From Amphirosellinia nigrospora (Eukaryota > Ascomycota > Sordariomycetes > Xylariales > Xylariaceae): DNA of 64,000 bases. The notes under the pieces are model-generated. The model was not told the origin of the DNA. It made no database searches and was given only the letters and a program-made list of their open reading frames with translations. Below, piece by piece: positions 9,848 to 21,841 of the stretch; within the stretch, counting starts at the first letter, position 1, and every line of letters begins with the position of its first letter. Both the position numbers and the translations under genes were made by a program. The DNA is taken from the NCBI GenBank assembly GCA_004123355.1, contig SCHM01000004.1, forward strand, positions 806,001 through 870,000, in the 5' to 3' direction.

Positions 9848-12198
9848 TCAAAGCCCTTTCCAGGCAACTTTGGCAACGTGGTCAGCCTTCTTCCTACTTT
9901 GCTTAACAAAACCCATGGCCTTCATTTCGGCCATTGAACGATAAAATAAGACGAGTGCGGTTCTTTCATCCAGTCCGTCTTCGGCGTCTTCGCCCACGAT
10001 AGCATAAAATGCTGACCAAATATCGGCGGCATTGATAAGTGAGCCAGTCTCGAGATACAACTGATATAATATTGCAGTTGTCGGTAGAGTGGGAATGATC
10101 TGGCCTTTACTTGCTCTGCAACACGAGCAACCTAGATAGTCATGTGGCCGTGACAAAGCTCGCTCAAGCACATTTCGCGGTCGTGGGATAAACACGTCCT
10201 TATAAGGCGTTTTTGAATCGTAGAGCCAGACCTCATTGAACGGCATGTCGTATGCCCCCTCAATAAACATTGTAGCTTCTAAGTGTTCGAGAAACCGGTG
10301 GATGAGGTCCGTATACGATTTGTCAAGATCTGTAAGAGCCGCGGTATCGTGGCTGAGCTGTACCTTCTGGGCTACAACAGTGGTACGCACTATTTTGCTC
10401 TGGCCGCTATATTTACTGCGGAGAGAATGGCCCTGCTCATCAGCTTGGTTTCGTAATCGCTTGATGCCGGCTAGAATATCCAATAGTCGAGCAACAGCCT
10501 CGGGCGCCTCGTCCACCCAAGGATCTAGGCCAAGACTTTGGTCACCGTGTAGCATTAGATCTATCAATCGACTCAAATATCCTTCACTATCGCTGGGTTC
10601 CATGCGTTTTACCGAATCGAAAATTGGTCATACTGACCAGGAAGGCTTACTCCGTTATAAGAAGCGTCCATGTGAAGACTTGAAAAGTCAAGCGATAACG
10701 TCTTGCTGATAGTGAAAGTCTTCAAAATGCGCAGTAGTTTGGTAACCCACCGACGTCGCTTCTGAAGACAGTCCACTACATGCTCGATAAGTTTACTGTC
10801 ATCCTTTAAAAGTTGTTTGGCATGAACAATGTTGTTGTTTTCGGCTGCGGCTTCTATGGCTTGGCGGAAAGAGGGTAGGCACCGTATCATTTCGACATGT
10901 TTAGACTGAAGGGCTCCCGAGTTTAGCCCATCGGGCACTAAGAAACTTAAGGGGTTCGCATAGAAATGGCACATATATGCATACTATTTATCTTAGTCTC
11001 CTACTTTGTCCAAAGTGTTAAGCCAACTCACTTTCAAAGACCTGATGAAGTCTTGAATACTTGCAACTTGTTCGCGCTGGCGCTCCAGGAGGCTGCCAAC
11101 GAGATTTGGGCCTAACAAGATTGGTGCTTCGGAATGGGCAATGGCGGTTTTGAAGATCTTATCAACGATGGATGCCGTTTGCTCAACATCGAACTGATCT
11201 CCATAGAGACATTGGCAAGTCGATTTCAAAAGGCGCGCCTCGAATAACTCGACCGACGTAGCAACTCCGAAGAGGAATGCAAAAGGGATGCGGCCAAGCC
11301 ACGAACTGCGACCGGAATTAGTTATCATATGAAGCATCTGGTAGACGCTAATTTGAGTCTACCTTAGAAGAGAAATCAAGTCCGATAGTAGACTACTATC
11401 GAAGGCTTCACTATCTTGGAATGCGATGACGACCAGGTTGCGTCGTGGCGTTAGCTTGAGATGCGCATATAGAGCTTCAAGATCGTAATTGAGGAATCTT
11501 CGGCCCTTCAATTGTGAATTAGTAAATTAGCCTTACTTCTGCATACCTTTTCATACTTACATCTTTACTTGTCGTCAAATCCAAGTCGTCTCCCTCAACC
11601 GAGTCCTTCGAAACGATATCGTGTATAATCTTTCGCAACACGCCTCTGAGATTTGAAGCGTCCCCAGAACGTAGGCGAACAACCTGAGCGCTTGCCTCAT
11701 GTTGCAATGTGTCGGAGAGTTGCTCGAAAAGGAGATCCTGAGAAGCTATGTTCGGCCCGGTGATGATAAAAGCTGACGGGATTTTGTCTTCCGGCGCATG
11801 ATCAGGGGCTTTTGTAAAAATGAGGTGACTTGTTGCAGAGTAGATTGATTTGTGTCCCGGAGAATGCTCTGAATCCGAGAATCTATGACAGACCACAATT
11901 TCTCAAATCCCTCTCGTCTGAGAATAATGGTTTGGTCCAACTCAGCACCTTGTAGAAGGGGCTGGAAGGAGGCAGTATTCTTAGTTCGTTGAGCATCTGG
12001 CTTGTCTGTTTTTCTCAGCACCCTCCTTCGTTTGGTAGGGCGAGTTGAACCGCCAGGTTCACTTGAACCATCAAATATATAGGCGGCCTAGCGAGAAGTA
12101 TTAGCACGAGATCTACAAAAAAGAAACAAAAAAGAGGGTAGATAAACATGGTGTTGTTTTTCTTCGTAAGCTTCATCGAGCCCTTCAGCAGAAGTCAT
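9848..12198 (-). CDS. ORC3: Origin recognition complex subunit 3 (Orc3), frame-broken
   Basis: Subunit of the six-protein complex that marks replication origins and loads MCM. Exon 1 starts MTSAEGLDEAYEEKQHH at 12198 and exon 2 continues AAYIFDGSSEPGG followed by a basic TKRRRV stretch. The AAA-like N-terminal domain is recognised from IPSAFIITGPNIASQDLLFE, LVVIAFQDSEAFDSSLLSDL and SSWLGRIPFAFLFGVATSVE; the helical C-terminal insert and winged-helix part follow. Introns lie at about 12089-12154, 11518-11562, 11338-11365 and 10974-11033, each with GT/AG ends. Breaks: a missing A at 11810-11813 (FLQ to KAPDHAPEDK) and a missing T at about 10620-10623 (DQF to FDSVKRMEPS). The last exon ends at 9848. 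It is divergent from the PPR gene, 332 bp away. The family call rests on overall similarity remembered from fungal Orc3, without a catalytic motif to test. Confidence 0.87.
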
Positions 12199-12530
12199 TG
12201 TTCGTCAGAATAGTAGTACTTTACTTGGTCGGTTGATAATCGCATGTACATGATATGACTTATCAGCTAGAGACGCGATGAGGCGCGATAACTTCTGCAG
12301 CGTACAGGGGCTTGCGATGCGAGGCGAGGTGGGGCACGCTAAACTGCCTGGGGACTCCTACAGCACATGTAAGTACCTAATCCACACCCCACCAAGCATT
12401 AACTTATCTGCTCCAGTGGTATCACTGCGCTCTGGAGTTTATTTTTTTTACCTTTCGAATCCGAGAGGCCGTCCGTGCCATCTGATGCGATCCACGGATT
12501 CCAAGCAGCTACTTAAGAGGTCAAGGCGCC
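12199..12530. promoter_or_regulatory. Short divergent promoter region ORC3 / PPR gene
   Basis: Only 332 bp separate the two start codons, so both promoters must lie here or overlap. No TATA box is evident; a T-run is present at about 12442-12450. A bidirectional role is inferred from layout. Confidence 0.5.
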
Positions 12531-14933
12531 ATGCCTCCTAGGACGGCCCTTTTCGATTTCGGTACGCGCAACTTCGTATGTAATTCCTGCCGGTCTACGC
12601 TCCGGAAGCGATCGACTTCGACACCATGGCCGATTCGACAGTCATCCCAAGCTGCGGACACGCTTGCGCCGAGTCGATCAAGACGTCGGTCCCCCGAGCA
12701 AGAGGCTGAGCGCTTGAAAACCATGGAGACTCTCGGACTTATAAGAGATACCTCCAACAAAGTGTCAGTGAACTACTTCGAACAAGGGAAGAGTGGTAGG
12801 TTGCGTCGTATACAAGACGAAGGCGAATTCAAGAAAGCGTTGATTGACCCGGGAGGCGCGCTCGATGCACAACTCAAGAAGTTCGAGGACCAGCTCCAGA
12901 GCGTCACCGATATGGCTAAGGCGATAGAGGAGATGGGCGGCAAGGAAGAAGCCGACAGGCTACGAAGGCAATTTGCCCAGGATTCTGATGACAATACCGA
13001 AGAGTTACCAGAAGAAACTGCCAATCTGTCGCTATCCTCGTTGGCCATCCCAATATATGGTCTGAACGGTTATCGGCAAGATCGCATCAACCGACTAAAC
13101 AATTGGATAAGACGCTGTAGTAGGGTTAGGGAAACGAACAGTATTTGCCTAAGGATGTCCAGGGTCTTTGGAAATCATATTTAGCAGCACACGCGACACT
13201 ATCAGGGCGGTTGCATACAATTCCAATATCGACTTGGGAGTTATTATGGCAGATACTTTCAGCCGAATACGCGTTCACTACGAATCGCATGTCATATATC
13301 TACGCCATCGCCAAGGATATGCAGCAAGTAGGCATTTCTTTAAGCCCCGAACAGCAGCTTCTGGCTCTGGAGGCTATATTTGTCGATGGTTGGGAGAATG
13401 AGGCCATCGAGAATCACCGACGCCATGTTTCGACCCTCGGTGCGAATCCCGACACATTTGTGGCCTTCTGGCAGTTGGGGCTGCAAATGTATTGCCGTGT
13501 TGGGGACATAGAACGAGGTCAACGTATAGCTAGCACAATTCTGCAATCCCCTTACGAGGTCGACCCTCGATTTTTACAGCCGCTCATTAAACTATGTGCC
13601 GAGACCCCTACGGCTGTCGAGACTGGCTTCAAACTCTACCGTGATCTCCGCACCCGCCTTGGAGATACAATGGTTATCGAAGACTACGACACAATCATCT
13701 CATACTTTTTAGCCTCTGCAAATACTGAATATGCACTCTTCATCTTTGTGGATATGATGAAGTCGGGGTCTGTTGACCTCGTGGGAGCTCAACACTATCC
13801 CCAAGCATTGCAAATCCTTTCTTTTTGGTAAATGGTTAAAGCGACTGATTGGAGCCGGCGACCTTGAAGGGGCGTTCAACGTTTTATGCTTCATGAGATC
13901 TCAGGGAATTACACCACGGGCAATCCAAGTTAATGGGCTTATTGGAGCGTGGCTTCGATCCGGGGCTGCTGATAATGCTCAAAAAGCAGAGGATGTTGCA
14001 TTCGCAATGATTAATGAGCGCATACAGTTTGTGGAATTGAGAAGAAGAGAGTTAAGCCTGGGTGGCGTGAACTTAGTACAATGTGGTGATAAATGGCCGC
14101 GAGCGAATCTAGAGACCTTTAGCCTACTCGCAGAAAACTACAAGGAACGAGGTCTTACGGCGAAGGTGGGCCCATTGTGGGAATTTTTCCAGGACACTGA
14201 GATTGCTCCTGATTCATTCATGTTAAACCAGCTGCTCTTGTCTCTTCTTCAAGAAGGGAAAGGCGGCGCTGTGCTACCGACTTACCAGGAAATGTTCAAG
14301 CGATTCGACCTAAAACCGGATTCACATACATTCATGGCTCTCTGGCAAGCTCTTCCCGCCAATCGTTTCACCAGAATATGGGAAAGAGATTTGGCTGCGG
14401 AAGCCGCGCGAACTCGCGCTTTGTTTGCAGAAATGATTAAATACGCCGCGATTTTCAGATCAGAAGATGGTATGGAGATAGATCGGTTTCTGGCAAGGAA
14501 CATTTTGCACTCATTCCGCAAAATTCGGGATCGCGCGGGTCTTCTACTGGCCTACCGAGCACTCCGACGAATCTTCAACTATAATCCGCCGGACATGGTT
14601 GTCTTTGAGATGTTACTTGGGACATTAGATCTAGAAAGACTTGTCAAACGCCGAGAAGGCTCTAAACTCATACGGGCGAGGGCAAGTCTTGATGATTACC
14701 TGGCGCATCGACATAAAGAACTTATGGAGTCTGGTAAAATCGAAGAGAGCGAAGAAATGTCACCGGAAACAAGGGTCGAAGAAACAAGTAATTTTTTGGA
14801 ACTTCAGCTGGAAACAGCTTTCTCCAATACTGAAGAGGAGGATGCGCAGCGATTAGCTATAGAAGCTGCCCAGGAGATGGGCTTACAGTCGGCCCAAGCA
14901 ACTCAAAATGCAGAAGCCCAGCCCCGTCCGTAA
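12531..14933 (+). CDS. Mitochondrial pentatricopeptide-repeat-like protein, frame-broken
   Basis: Apparently a single exon that would give about 800 residues. The N-terminus (MPPRTALFDFGTRNFVCNSC, then several Arg/Ser) looks like a mitochondrial presequence. The body has PPR-style helical pairs such as PFLIKLC-like and YDTIISYFLASANTEYALF, then AFNVLCFMRSQGITPRAIQV and GPLWEFFQDTEIAPDSFMLN, spaced about 35 residues apart. The C-terminus is Glu-rich and ends AEAQPRP. PPR proteins bind organellar RNA or act in translation and complex assembly; which role applies here is not visible. Breaks: a missing G near 13136 (RVRET to EQYLPKDVQG), and a second change within the overlap 13773-13831. It could belong to a named mitochondrial translation or complex I assembly factor, but I cannot choose one. 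Confidence 0.75.
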
Positions 14934-15365
14934 CATTGCACTCTTGTACCTATAAAGAAATATGTAATATATGATAACAGTCGCCTCACTTAATCAGGTG
15001 TAACAGATTCATAATGGAATGACTAGGTTGTGAACTAAATTGTAATTTGTTCATCAAAAGCTCTTCAAGATACCTATTTCTGAAGACGTGCAGCTGTTAA
15101 TACAACAAATAATATGAGGCGCTAGGCCAAAAGAGTGGTTGAGCTAAGCACCTACATATACTATACCTGATTAGACAACTGATAAGGCGCGTACCAGATA
15201 ACGACCGACAAGCCCTATCTTAAAAAGTGGGACACACAAAGAATTACTGGCAAATTCTAGGTCCAATTGCAACTTCGTCCATTTACAACATCACCAACAC
15301 CCCAAACACACATCACATCCAGATTCAGCTGGCTTTAAACATCCTAACTTCAAAAATAAGAAGAC
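14934..15365. other. Spacer: PPR gene 3' end and RPP0 promoter
   Basis: Both neighbours are on the plus strand. The right part (15280-15365) is rich in A and C and reads like a fungal 5' leader just before the RPP0 start codon. No other feature was seen. Confidence 0.5.
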
Positions 15366-16426
15366 ATGGGAGCCAGCAAGGAAAAGAAGGCCGAGTACTT
15401 CCCCAAGCTCAAGGCCCTGCTTGAGGAGTACAAGTCTGTCTTCATCGTCACCGTCGACAATGTCAGCTCGCAGCAGATGCACGAGGTCCGACAGTCCCTC
15501 CGCAGCGAGGCTGTCGTGCTAATGGGCAAGAACACCATGGTATGTCCACTACAGATTCCATAGAGCGAGGTTGGGTGGCTGATCTTTCCCCCTTCTCTAG
15601 GTGCGCCGAGCCCTGAAGACCTTCATTGCCGATACCCCCGAGTACGAGAAGCTCCTCCCCCACGTCAAGGGCAACATCGGCTTCGTCTTCACCAACGGCG
15701 ACCTCAAGACCATCCGTGACAAGATCCTCGCCAACAAGGTCGCCGCCCCTGCCCGTGCCGGTGCTGTTGCGCCTGCCGATGTCTGGGTCCCCGCCGGCAA
15801 CACCGGTATGGAACCCGGCAAGACCTCTTTCTTCCAGGCCCTCGGTGTCCCCACCAAGATTGCCCGTGGTACCATTGAAATCACGACCGATCTCAAGCTC
15901 GTCGAGTCTGGCAACAAGGTCGGCCCCTCCGAGGCCACTCTGTTGAACATGCTCAACATCTCTCCCTCACTTACGGTCTGGGCGTCGCGCAGGTCTACGA
16001 CGAGGGTAATGCCTTCTCGCCGGATGTTCTCGATGTCAGCGAAGATCAGCTCCTCAAGACCTTCTCCAGCGTCATCACCACCATCGCCTCTCTGTCGCTG
16101 GCTATCAACTTCCCCACCCTGCCTTCTATCATCCACTCTCTCGTCAACAGCTACAAGAAGGTCTTGTCCGTTGCCATTGAGACCGAATACAGCTGGCCCG
16201 AGATTGAGGAGCTCAAGGACCGCATCGCCAACCCTGACGCTTACGCTTCCTCTGCTCCTGCCGCCGCCGCCGCCACTGAGTCCAAGACTGAGGCTGCTGC
16301 TGAGGCCAAGGACGAGGAGGAGGCCGAAGAGTCCGGTGACGAAGGCTTCGGTGGTCTCTTGTATGTTCTATTCCACGCTGAAAGTCACAATTGTCTACTT
16401 TTTACTAACCTGGCTCCAGCGACTAA
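15366..16426 (+). CDS. RPP0: 60S acidic ribosomal stalk protein P0 (uL10)
   Basis: Essential base of the ribosomal P-stalk, which anchors P1/P2 dimers and recruits translation GTPases. Exon 1 15366-15539 starts [20 protein letters not shown]. Exon 2 15601-16360 carries the L10 core ([40 protein letters not shown]). The tail has the Ala/Glu-rich hinge and acidic end, and a final 7-nt coding exon (16420-16426) joins to give the standard [12 protein letters not shown] ending. The last intron (16361-16419) has a GTATGT donor and a TTTACTAACC branch site. One T is missing at 15967: TCTCCCTCACTTAC should read TCTCCCTTCACTTAC (SPFTYGLG). Downstream reading resumes as [20 protein letters not shown]. 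Since P0 is essential and normally single-copy, this is strong evidence for a base-calling error. Confidence 0.96.
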
Positions 16427-16998
16427 ATTACATAGCATGATCACGGTGTTAACGGACTGGCATAAAACTGGGCTTCGGTTAGGTTTACGAGATCTCAACG
16501 TACGAAAATGGACGGTATATAGGTCTTTTGCTGGTCAATTGAGACACTTCACGTGTGACGAGAAAAAAAGATTACCCAACATTTTGAACAACTGTGAATG
16601 TGAAATGCTGCTCGCCATCCTGGTGCACAGTTATTCACTTCTCGTAAGAAGGTTAGTCGAAATTTCTCTCCAGCTACTTATAGCGCCCTCCAAAAACGTG
16701 TTCTATGATTATAAAAATAATCAAGAGCTTTTTAACCCTGAATATTTCTTGATGACACCACTTATCAACAACACCCTATGAGACACGATCTTTTTATCTT
16801 TGGCACATATTTAGAGACCTATTTATGAGTAAAAGTGCTAACCTGTTGTAAAGTCATGATAGGAATCCTACGAATAGCTATGTATGGCGTGATGATGTAA
16901 CATACTCTAATTCGCCTTGTCAGCCAATAATTACATTGGCATGACTACCTGGCATCTTGCTACATGCTACATGCTACATGTGTTACCTCGCAACACTT
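16427..16998. other. Convergent spacer RPP0 / MSH1
   Basis: Region between two converging genes, largely A/T-rich, which should contain both 3' untranslated regions. An open frame running through here from within RPP0 is out of frame with that gene and is not a separate gene. A small repeat of TGCTACATG (16966-16980) is present. Confidence 0.5.
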
Positions 16999-19900
16999 TT
17001 ATGATTTGTCCTGTTCCCCTAAAATCGACTTCGCGACAGCGAGAACTGTATCTGGCAATCCCGCTAGCCGCGCAACTTTTAGCGCATGGCTCTGCCGGTT
17101 GACGCCCTTCCGTAGCTTGTGCACGTAGACGAAGCCACCGTCGTTATCCTCCTCAACATCGGTGCAGTACATCTCGACCGGGCCACCACCTGCACTATTA
17201 ACGTGCAGCCCGCGCGCATGCACAAGATCCGCAACCCCGTGAAAGTGTGTGGCGAACAGCGCGCGGCACCTGTTAACGGTAGCGAGGTGGTGCAGGCACG
17301 CGAAGGCTACGGCCTCGCCGTCCTCGGGTGTTGTGCCGCGACCGATCTCATCCATGATGACGAAGGAGCGCAGTGTTGCGTGACGCAAGATCTGCGCTGT
17401 CTCCAGCATCTCGACCATGAACGTGCTCTGGTCCCGATACAGGTTGTCGGCCGACCCCACGCGCGAGAAGACGGCGTCCACGATCCCCATGGTCGCGTGC
17501 GATGCGGGTACATAACATCCCGCTTGTGCGAGAATAGTGATGAGTGCGTTCTGCCGTAAATATGTGCTCTTGCCTGCCATGTTTGGACCCGTGATCAGCC
17601 AGAGACGGCCTTCTGAAGATTGAGTTGGCGTTGTCTCGTCTTGTCTCGTATTGGAACCCACGTTAGGAGTTGGCGTCTTCGAGGTAGAGATGGCAGTGTG
17701 TCCCACGAGACAATCATTCCTCGTAAAACTGCGCCCTTGTTCGCGCAACCCACCCTCCACCGTCGGGTGTCGTCCCCCGATAATCGTATGGGCTGTCGAA
17801 TTGTTGAGGATAGGTCTTGTCAGTCCTTGCTCGATCGCGAGACGTGCAAATGACGTCGTGACATCCAATTCGTCCAACACTGATGCGTTACGCCGGAGCT
17901 TAACCAGATTTGCTACCACAGCTGTGCGCAGCTCAGTAAATATGTGCGCTTCCTCAGTCCCGATCTCGAAACGCGCCTGGTGAATACGCTGTCCCAGTGC
18001 TGTCCATTCCAACACATAGAATGTCCGGGTGCTGCGGCTTGAGCTCACGGCTGGGTGGCCTATAACTCCCGCAGCCCGTACGTCCTTCCCCTTTACATGG
18101 CAGATGTGTCCTAGGTTAGGTGTCCACCGCAACGTAAGGCTTGGGGCATCTAAACGCTCGCGGAGGGTATTTCCCATCTCGGTCTTCTCTTGCAAAAGGG
18201 CTGAGAGTTTGGCATGTAACTCTTGTAACCTAGGGCTTGCTTCTGGTTTCATAACGAAAGTCATGACATCGTCTGAGTAATGATCCCTGATCGATGTGGG
18301 TTTCTTCCTTTTAGAGCCCTTGGGTAATGATGCTGCATCTCCTTGGGTCCCTTCGGCGGCGACAACTTCTTCGGCCAGGCTGAGTAATTCGTTGGCTTGG
18401 CTATCATTCATTTGTTGGACGACACCCTCTTCATCAATTGAATTGCGGATACGTTCTGCTAGTCTCATAGGCTCTTCAAGATTAATACGTGAGAGCATAG
18501 ACTCGAAACAAGATGCAGATTGAGCTGAGGAGGCAACGTCTACGTCTGTATGTTCTCGATTTACCTTACCGAGCTCTACCCGTCCGCCTTCAGTTGCATT
18601 AGTAAGAATATTGAATATGTCTTGCACAGCGCAAATTGTGTTAGCTAAGCCTATAAGGTCATCTGCATCCCCCGGCCGAATGCAAACTTCTGTACCAGCC
18701 GTTGTGAATCGTGACTTCTTCTCAGCAGTAGGATAATCTCATCACGGGCGTTTTCATGTCGTATGAAGTACTCAACCAAGTCCTGGCGAGCCTGGATGGT
18801 ATCTAAAGACGTAGATGGTGCACTCAGCCAAGAATCCAGCAGTCGCGCACCGCCCTTGGTGACCGTTCTCCGCACAGCATGGAGCAAACTTCCTTTGAAA
18901 GTACTATCTTTGATGGTTTGCTTAATCTCTAAGGCCCGCATAGTATTCTTGTCAATGGTTAGGACCGCTAGGTCTTCATGCCGAAGCGGGGGCTGCAGCT
19001 TCATACTCAACCCCTGAAGACGATTGTTCACGTATTGGAGTAGCAAACTACCTGCTTGAGCCTCGTATGAAGTGAAATCTGCTATAGTTTGTGCCGGGAT
19101 ATCGGATTCCAGCATTGGACGCCATTGTGACACAGGTAGAAAGTTTCCTCGAGGGGCGAAGGTGATGAAATGCTTGTCCTCTGCTAGAACAGAGAACAAC
19201 TGGTGATCTCGTTGCGACTCGAGCACTTCATCAATGACAATTTCTCGAGGCCCCACTCGGGACAGAATAGACGAAAGTGAAGCTACAGTTGTAGCTTGAG
19301 TATAGAATTGCCCGGTGGAGACATCGAGCCAAGCTAATCCCATCGATGTGGAGCTTGGATTTTCGTTGCCGGCGGGTAGATTAGCATCCGCTGAACAGAG
19401 ACGGGCATCATGGTTGATGTGGATCGCCAACACATAATTATTGGCGTAGGGATCGATAAAATTCTCATCTATCAAGGTACCTGGGGTGATAACGCGGGTG
19501 ACTCGGCGGTCATGCATGAGACCGCCAGATCTCACCTTGTCACCAGGATCGTTGGGAAATTCCTCGGCTACGGCTACATAGCAGTTGAAGTCGAGCACTA
19601 AAGTTTTGAGGAATCTCTCCAACTGAAAGAAGGGGAAACCGGCCTACAAGGGATATCAGAGAGGTTGTGTCACGACAGGGACATGGAATGAAATGGTGGA
19701 TAATGAACTACGGTACCATTGGGACGGGGCCGGCATTGGTCTTCTTATGCGCCACCTTGAGGTTCAGTAGCGGCCCGTACTCCTCAGCATGCTCGAAGTA
19801 GAGCTCATAGAAGCCACCGACACGTGTCAAGAGTATGCAGTTCTCAAACTTCTGCATGTTGCGACGCGCCTGTAGCACGACGGTAGGATAGGCCGGACCG

Positions 19901-20226
19901 CCATCGTCTTGCACGTCGGGCAACGGCTCCGCCTTGACCAGACCTTGAGGAAGTTCACGCAGTTTGAGAGACGACTTCGTCTTCTTCCCCCGCGATTGCG
20001 TGCCACCCGAGCGGAAAGCAGTGCAGCGGCTGCGACATGGAAGACTCGGCCGTCCTAGGACATCACATGCATGAGCATGAGAGGCAATAGACCTCGAACT
20101 TGTACGGGCAGCTGAAATAGAAACCAGCAGTGGTAACACACGAGGGCTGGCGGCGTCATACAGCTGCCATGGACTGCGGCAAGCGAGCAACGGAAGAAGC
20201 CGAGGACATGATGACGAGCCGTTCAT
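16999..20226 (-). CDS. MSH1: Mitochondrial DNA mismatch repair ATPase Msh1 (MutS family)
   Basis: MutS-family protein for mitochondrial DNA maintenance. Exon 1 (20226-19717) has a Ser/Arg-rich, presequence-like start and the mismatch-reading motif in GGFYELYFEHAEEYG. A 73-bp intron at 19644-19716 joins to exon 2. The clamp and lever regions follow. The ATPase has Walker A GPNMAGKST, a Walker B in FVIMDEIGRGTTPEDGEAVA and a helix-turn-helix dimerisation tail (RQSHALKVARLAGLP), ending at 16999. Corrected length is about 1051 residues, slightly longer than yeast Msh1. One G is missing in a run at 18669-18673 (C-run on the plus strand): the conserved GRGDADDLIGLAN reads GRGMQMTL and stops. The presequence and overall domain set favour Msh1 over nuclear MSH2-6, a strong inference. 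Confidence 0.93.
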
Positions 20227-21841
20227 CTGGGACGAATAGGAACGGATGGTAGATGATGGTGTGTGTGGACCTAGTTAGGCTTGGTTCAGTAGGGAAAGAC
20301 AAGCAGGTCGTCCAGATACAGGTTGGACAAATTCAGTCAAGAAAGGAGGAAGGGGAGGCCAGCAATTGAAGGTGAGTGGTCAAATCGGCCATGTCAATCT
20401 GCGTTTGGTGGAGGAGTATGCGAAAAAGATTTGGAAGGGGGCGGTTGATCATGTTGTAGTGTATCACCAGCGACGTCCGAGAAGGGAATGGGGCCTGAAT
20501 GGGCAAAGCCTACACTGTGTGCAGCCACTCCCTCCCTACCTCTTCTGTACCTCTCGCTCTACCTACATAGTATCGACTCGCACTTGCCATGCACTACGGC
20601 ACAGGTATCCCGTCGGTGAGCGCCACCGTGTGGGTTTGCAACAGCCGCGCTCGCACACTGTTTCTGCGGCGGCTAATCCCTGCTGCTGACTCTTCCCAAT
20701 AAGAGCCGTTAGTTCGATATTTGGAATCTTGTTCCAACTTCGTCCCACAGACACACCAGCAATACAACAGCACCTCGCAACGCCGGCTCTCTGCCCAACT
20801 GCCCGAAGCAGGTCGGGGCTTTCTTTTTTCATGCAGTTTCGGACACCAAGACTGTAAGTGTACGGCACATGTAGTAGTCACATGCTACAAGTACTTCTGC
20901 TGTACTGTACACTATTGAATGGCAGTACCTAGTGTAAAAACATCCACGGTTAGGTTAGTCGTCACCCCCGGACAGGCGAGTGGAACTCGTTATCCAAACT
21001 ATGATTCAAGACCCGACGATTTGGAATCCGTGGCTGCCAGCCCGGCCGAGAATGACAAAATCGAGATGGGCACCCTAGGTCTGCCCTAGGGACAGCACCC
21101 TTTGTCGTAGTCTCTTCCGAGCTGAGGTTACATAACCTCTCAAACCCAGGGCATTGTCAAATCATTGACAGCCCTTCTGGTGCTAGGTAGCCGGTGCAGA
21201 TGAGGGTCGACGCGATCGACGCCAAATAGCGCTGCCGAGCGGTTTGATGTCAATGGTAATGTCAAATTGTGCCTTTCGACCCAAACGCGCGGGAAGGTGA
21301 TCCATTCTAATTCTCAAATGCTCCCTGGCCTATCTCAAATTCCTCTCTTCCTAGCACGGCACATACACGTGAGCGGCAGTATACTAAGGCTAGACGCTGC
21401 CGTTTCTTCTTGCTTTTTGCGCATTTGGCATTTGGCATTTGGTATTTGCGCTTTGAATACCTACCTAGTTCGAATATATCAAATCCACGCTGCATGTGTG
21501 ACCAAACGGGTTTGCTCACGGAAGACGCCCTACTTACGGGAAGCACACAGTTCACCTATTAATAAATACCCGCACCCCCAGCTTCGGCTTTGCTTGCCCG
21601 CCCGTTACTAAGGAGCAAGTGCCAGCTAGATCCATTGTGTAGTGTCGTTTGGTTTGGTCCGAGTCCCAGGTCTTCAACTTCACCTACGCTCTATATCGTT
21701 CTCTTCACTGGCTTTCACTATTGCGCCGTTTACCTCATATCATCAAAAGACAGGTACTTAACACCACAGTGAAATTCTGGTATCCGAGGCGCTGGGGAAT
21801 GCCGGGTGTAGTTTGCAAGAGGTTGCAGACATCAATACCAT
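20227..21841. promoter_or_regulatory. Long divergent region MSH1 / Gln-His-rich gene
   Basis: About 1.6 kb between two divergent genes, containing both promoters. It holds the near-palindrome CCCTAGGTCTGCCCTAGGG at about 21071-21090 and a GCATTTG heptamer array at 21421-21448. Open frames up to 114 codons here show no family features. Otherwise nothing was recognised. Confidence 0.45.
21421..21448. repeat. GCATTTG heptamer tandem array
   Basis: About three and a half copies of GCATTTG (one copy altered to GTATTTG) sit head to tail in the upstream region of the Gln/His-rich gene. It is a simple microsatellite-like repeat, and any regulatory role is speculation. Confidence 0.7.

Noticed and set aside
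16164-16781. Separate 205-codon gene after RPP0
   Set aside because: Its first part is the true continuation of P0 after the missing base at 15967; the rest reads through an intron and into the 3' region.
17119-18523. Plus-strand open frames opposite MSH1
   Set aside because: They are antisense shadows of a strongly conserved MutS domain and have no independent features.
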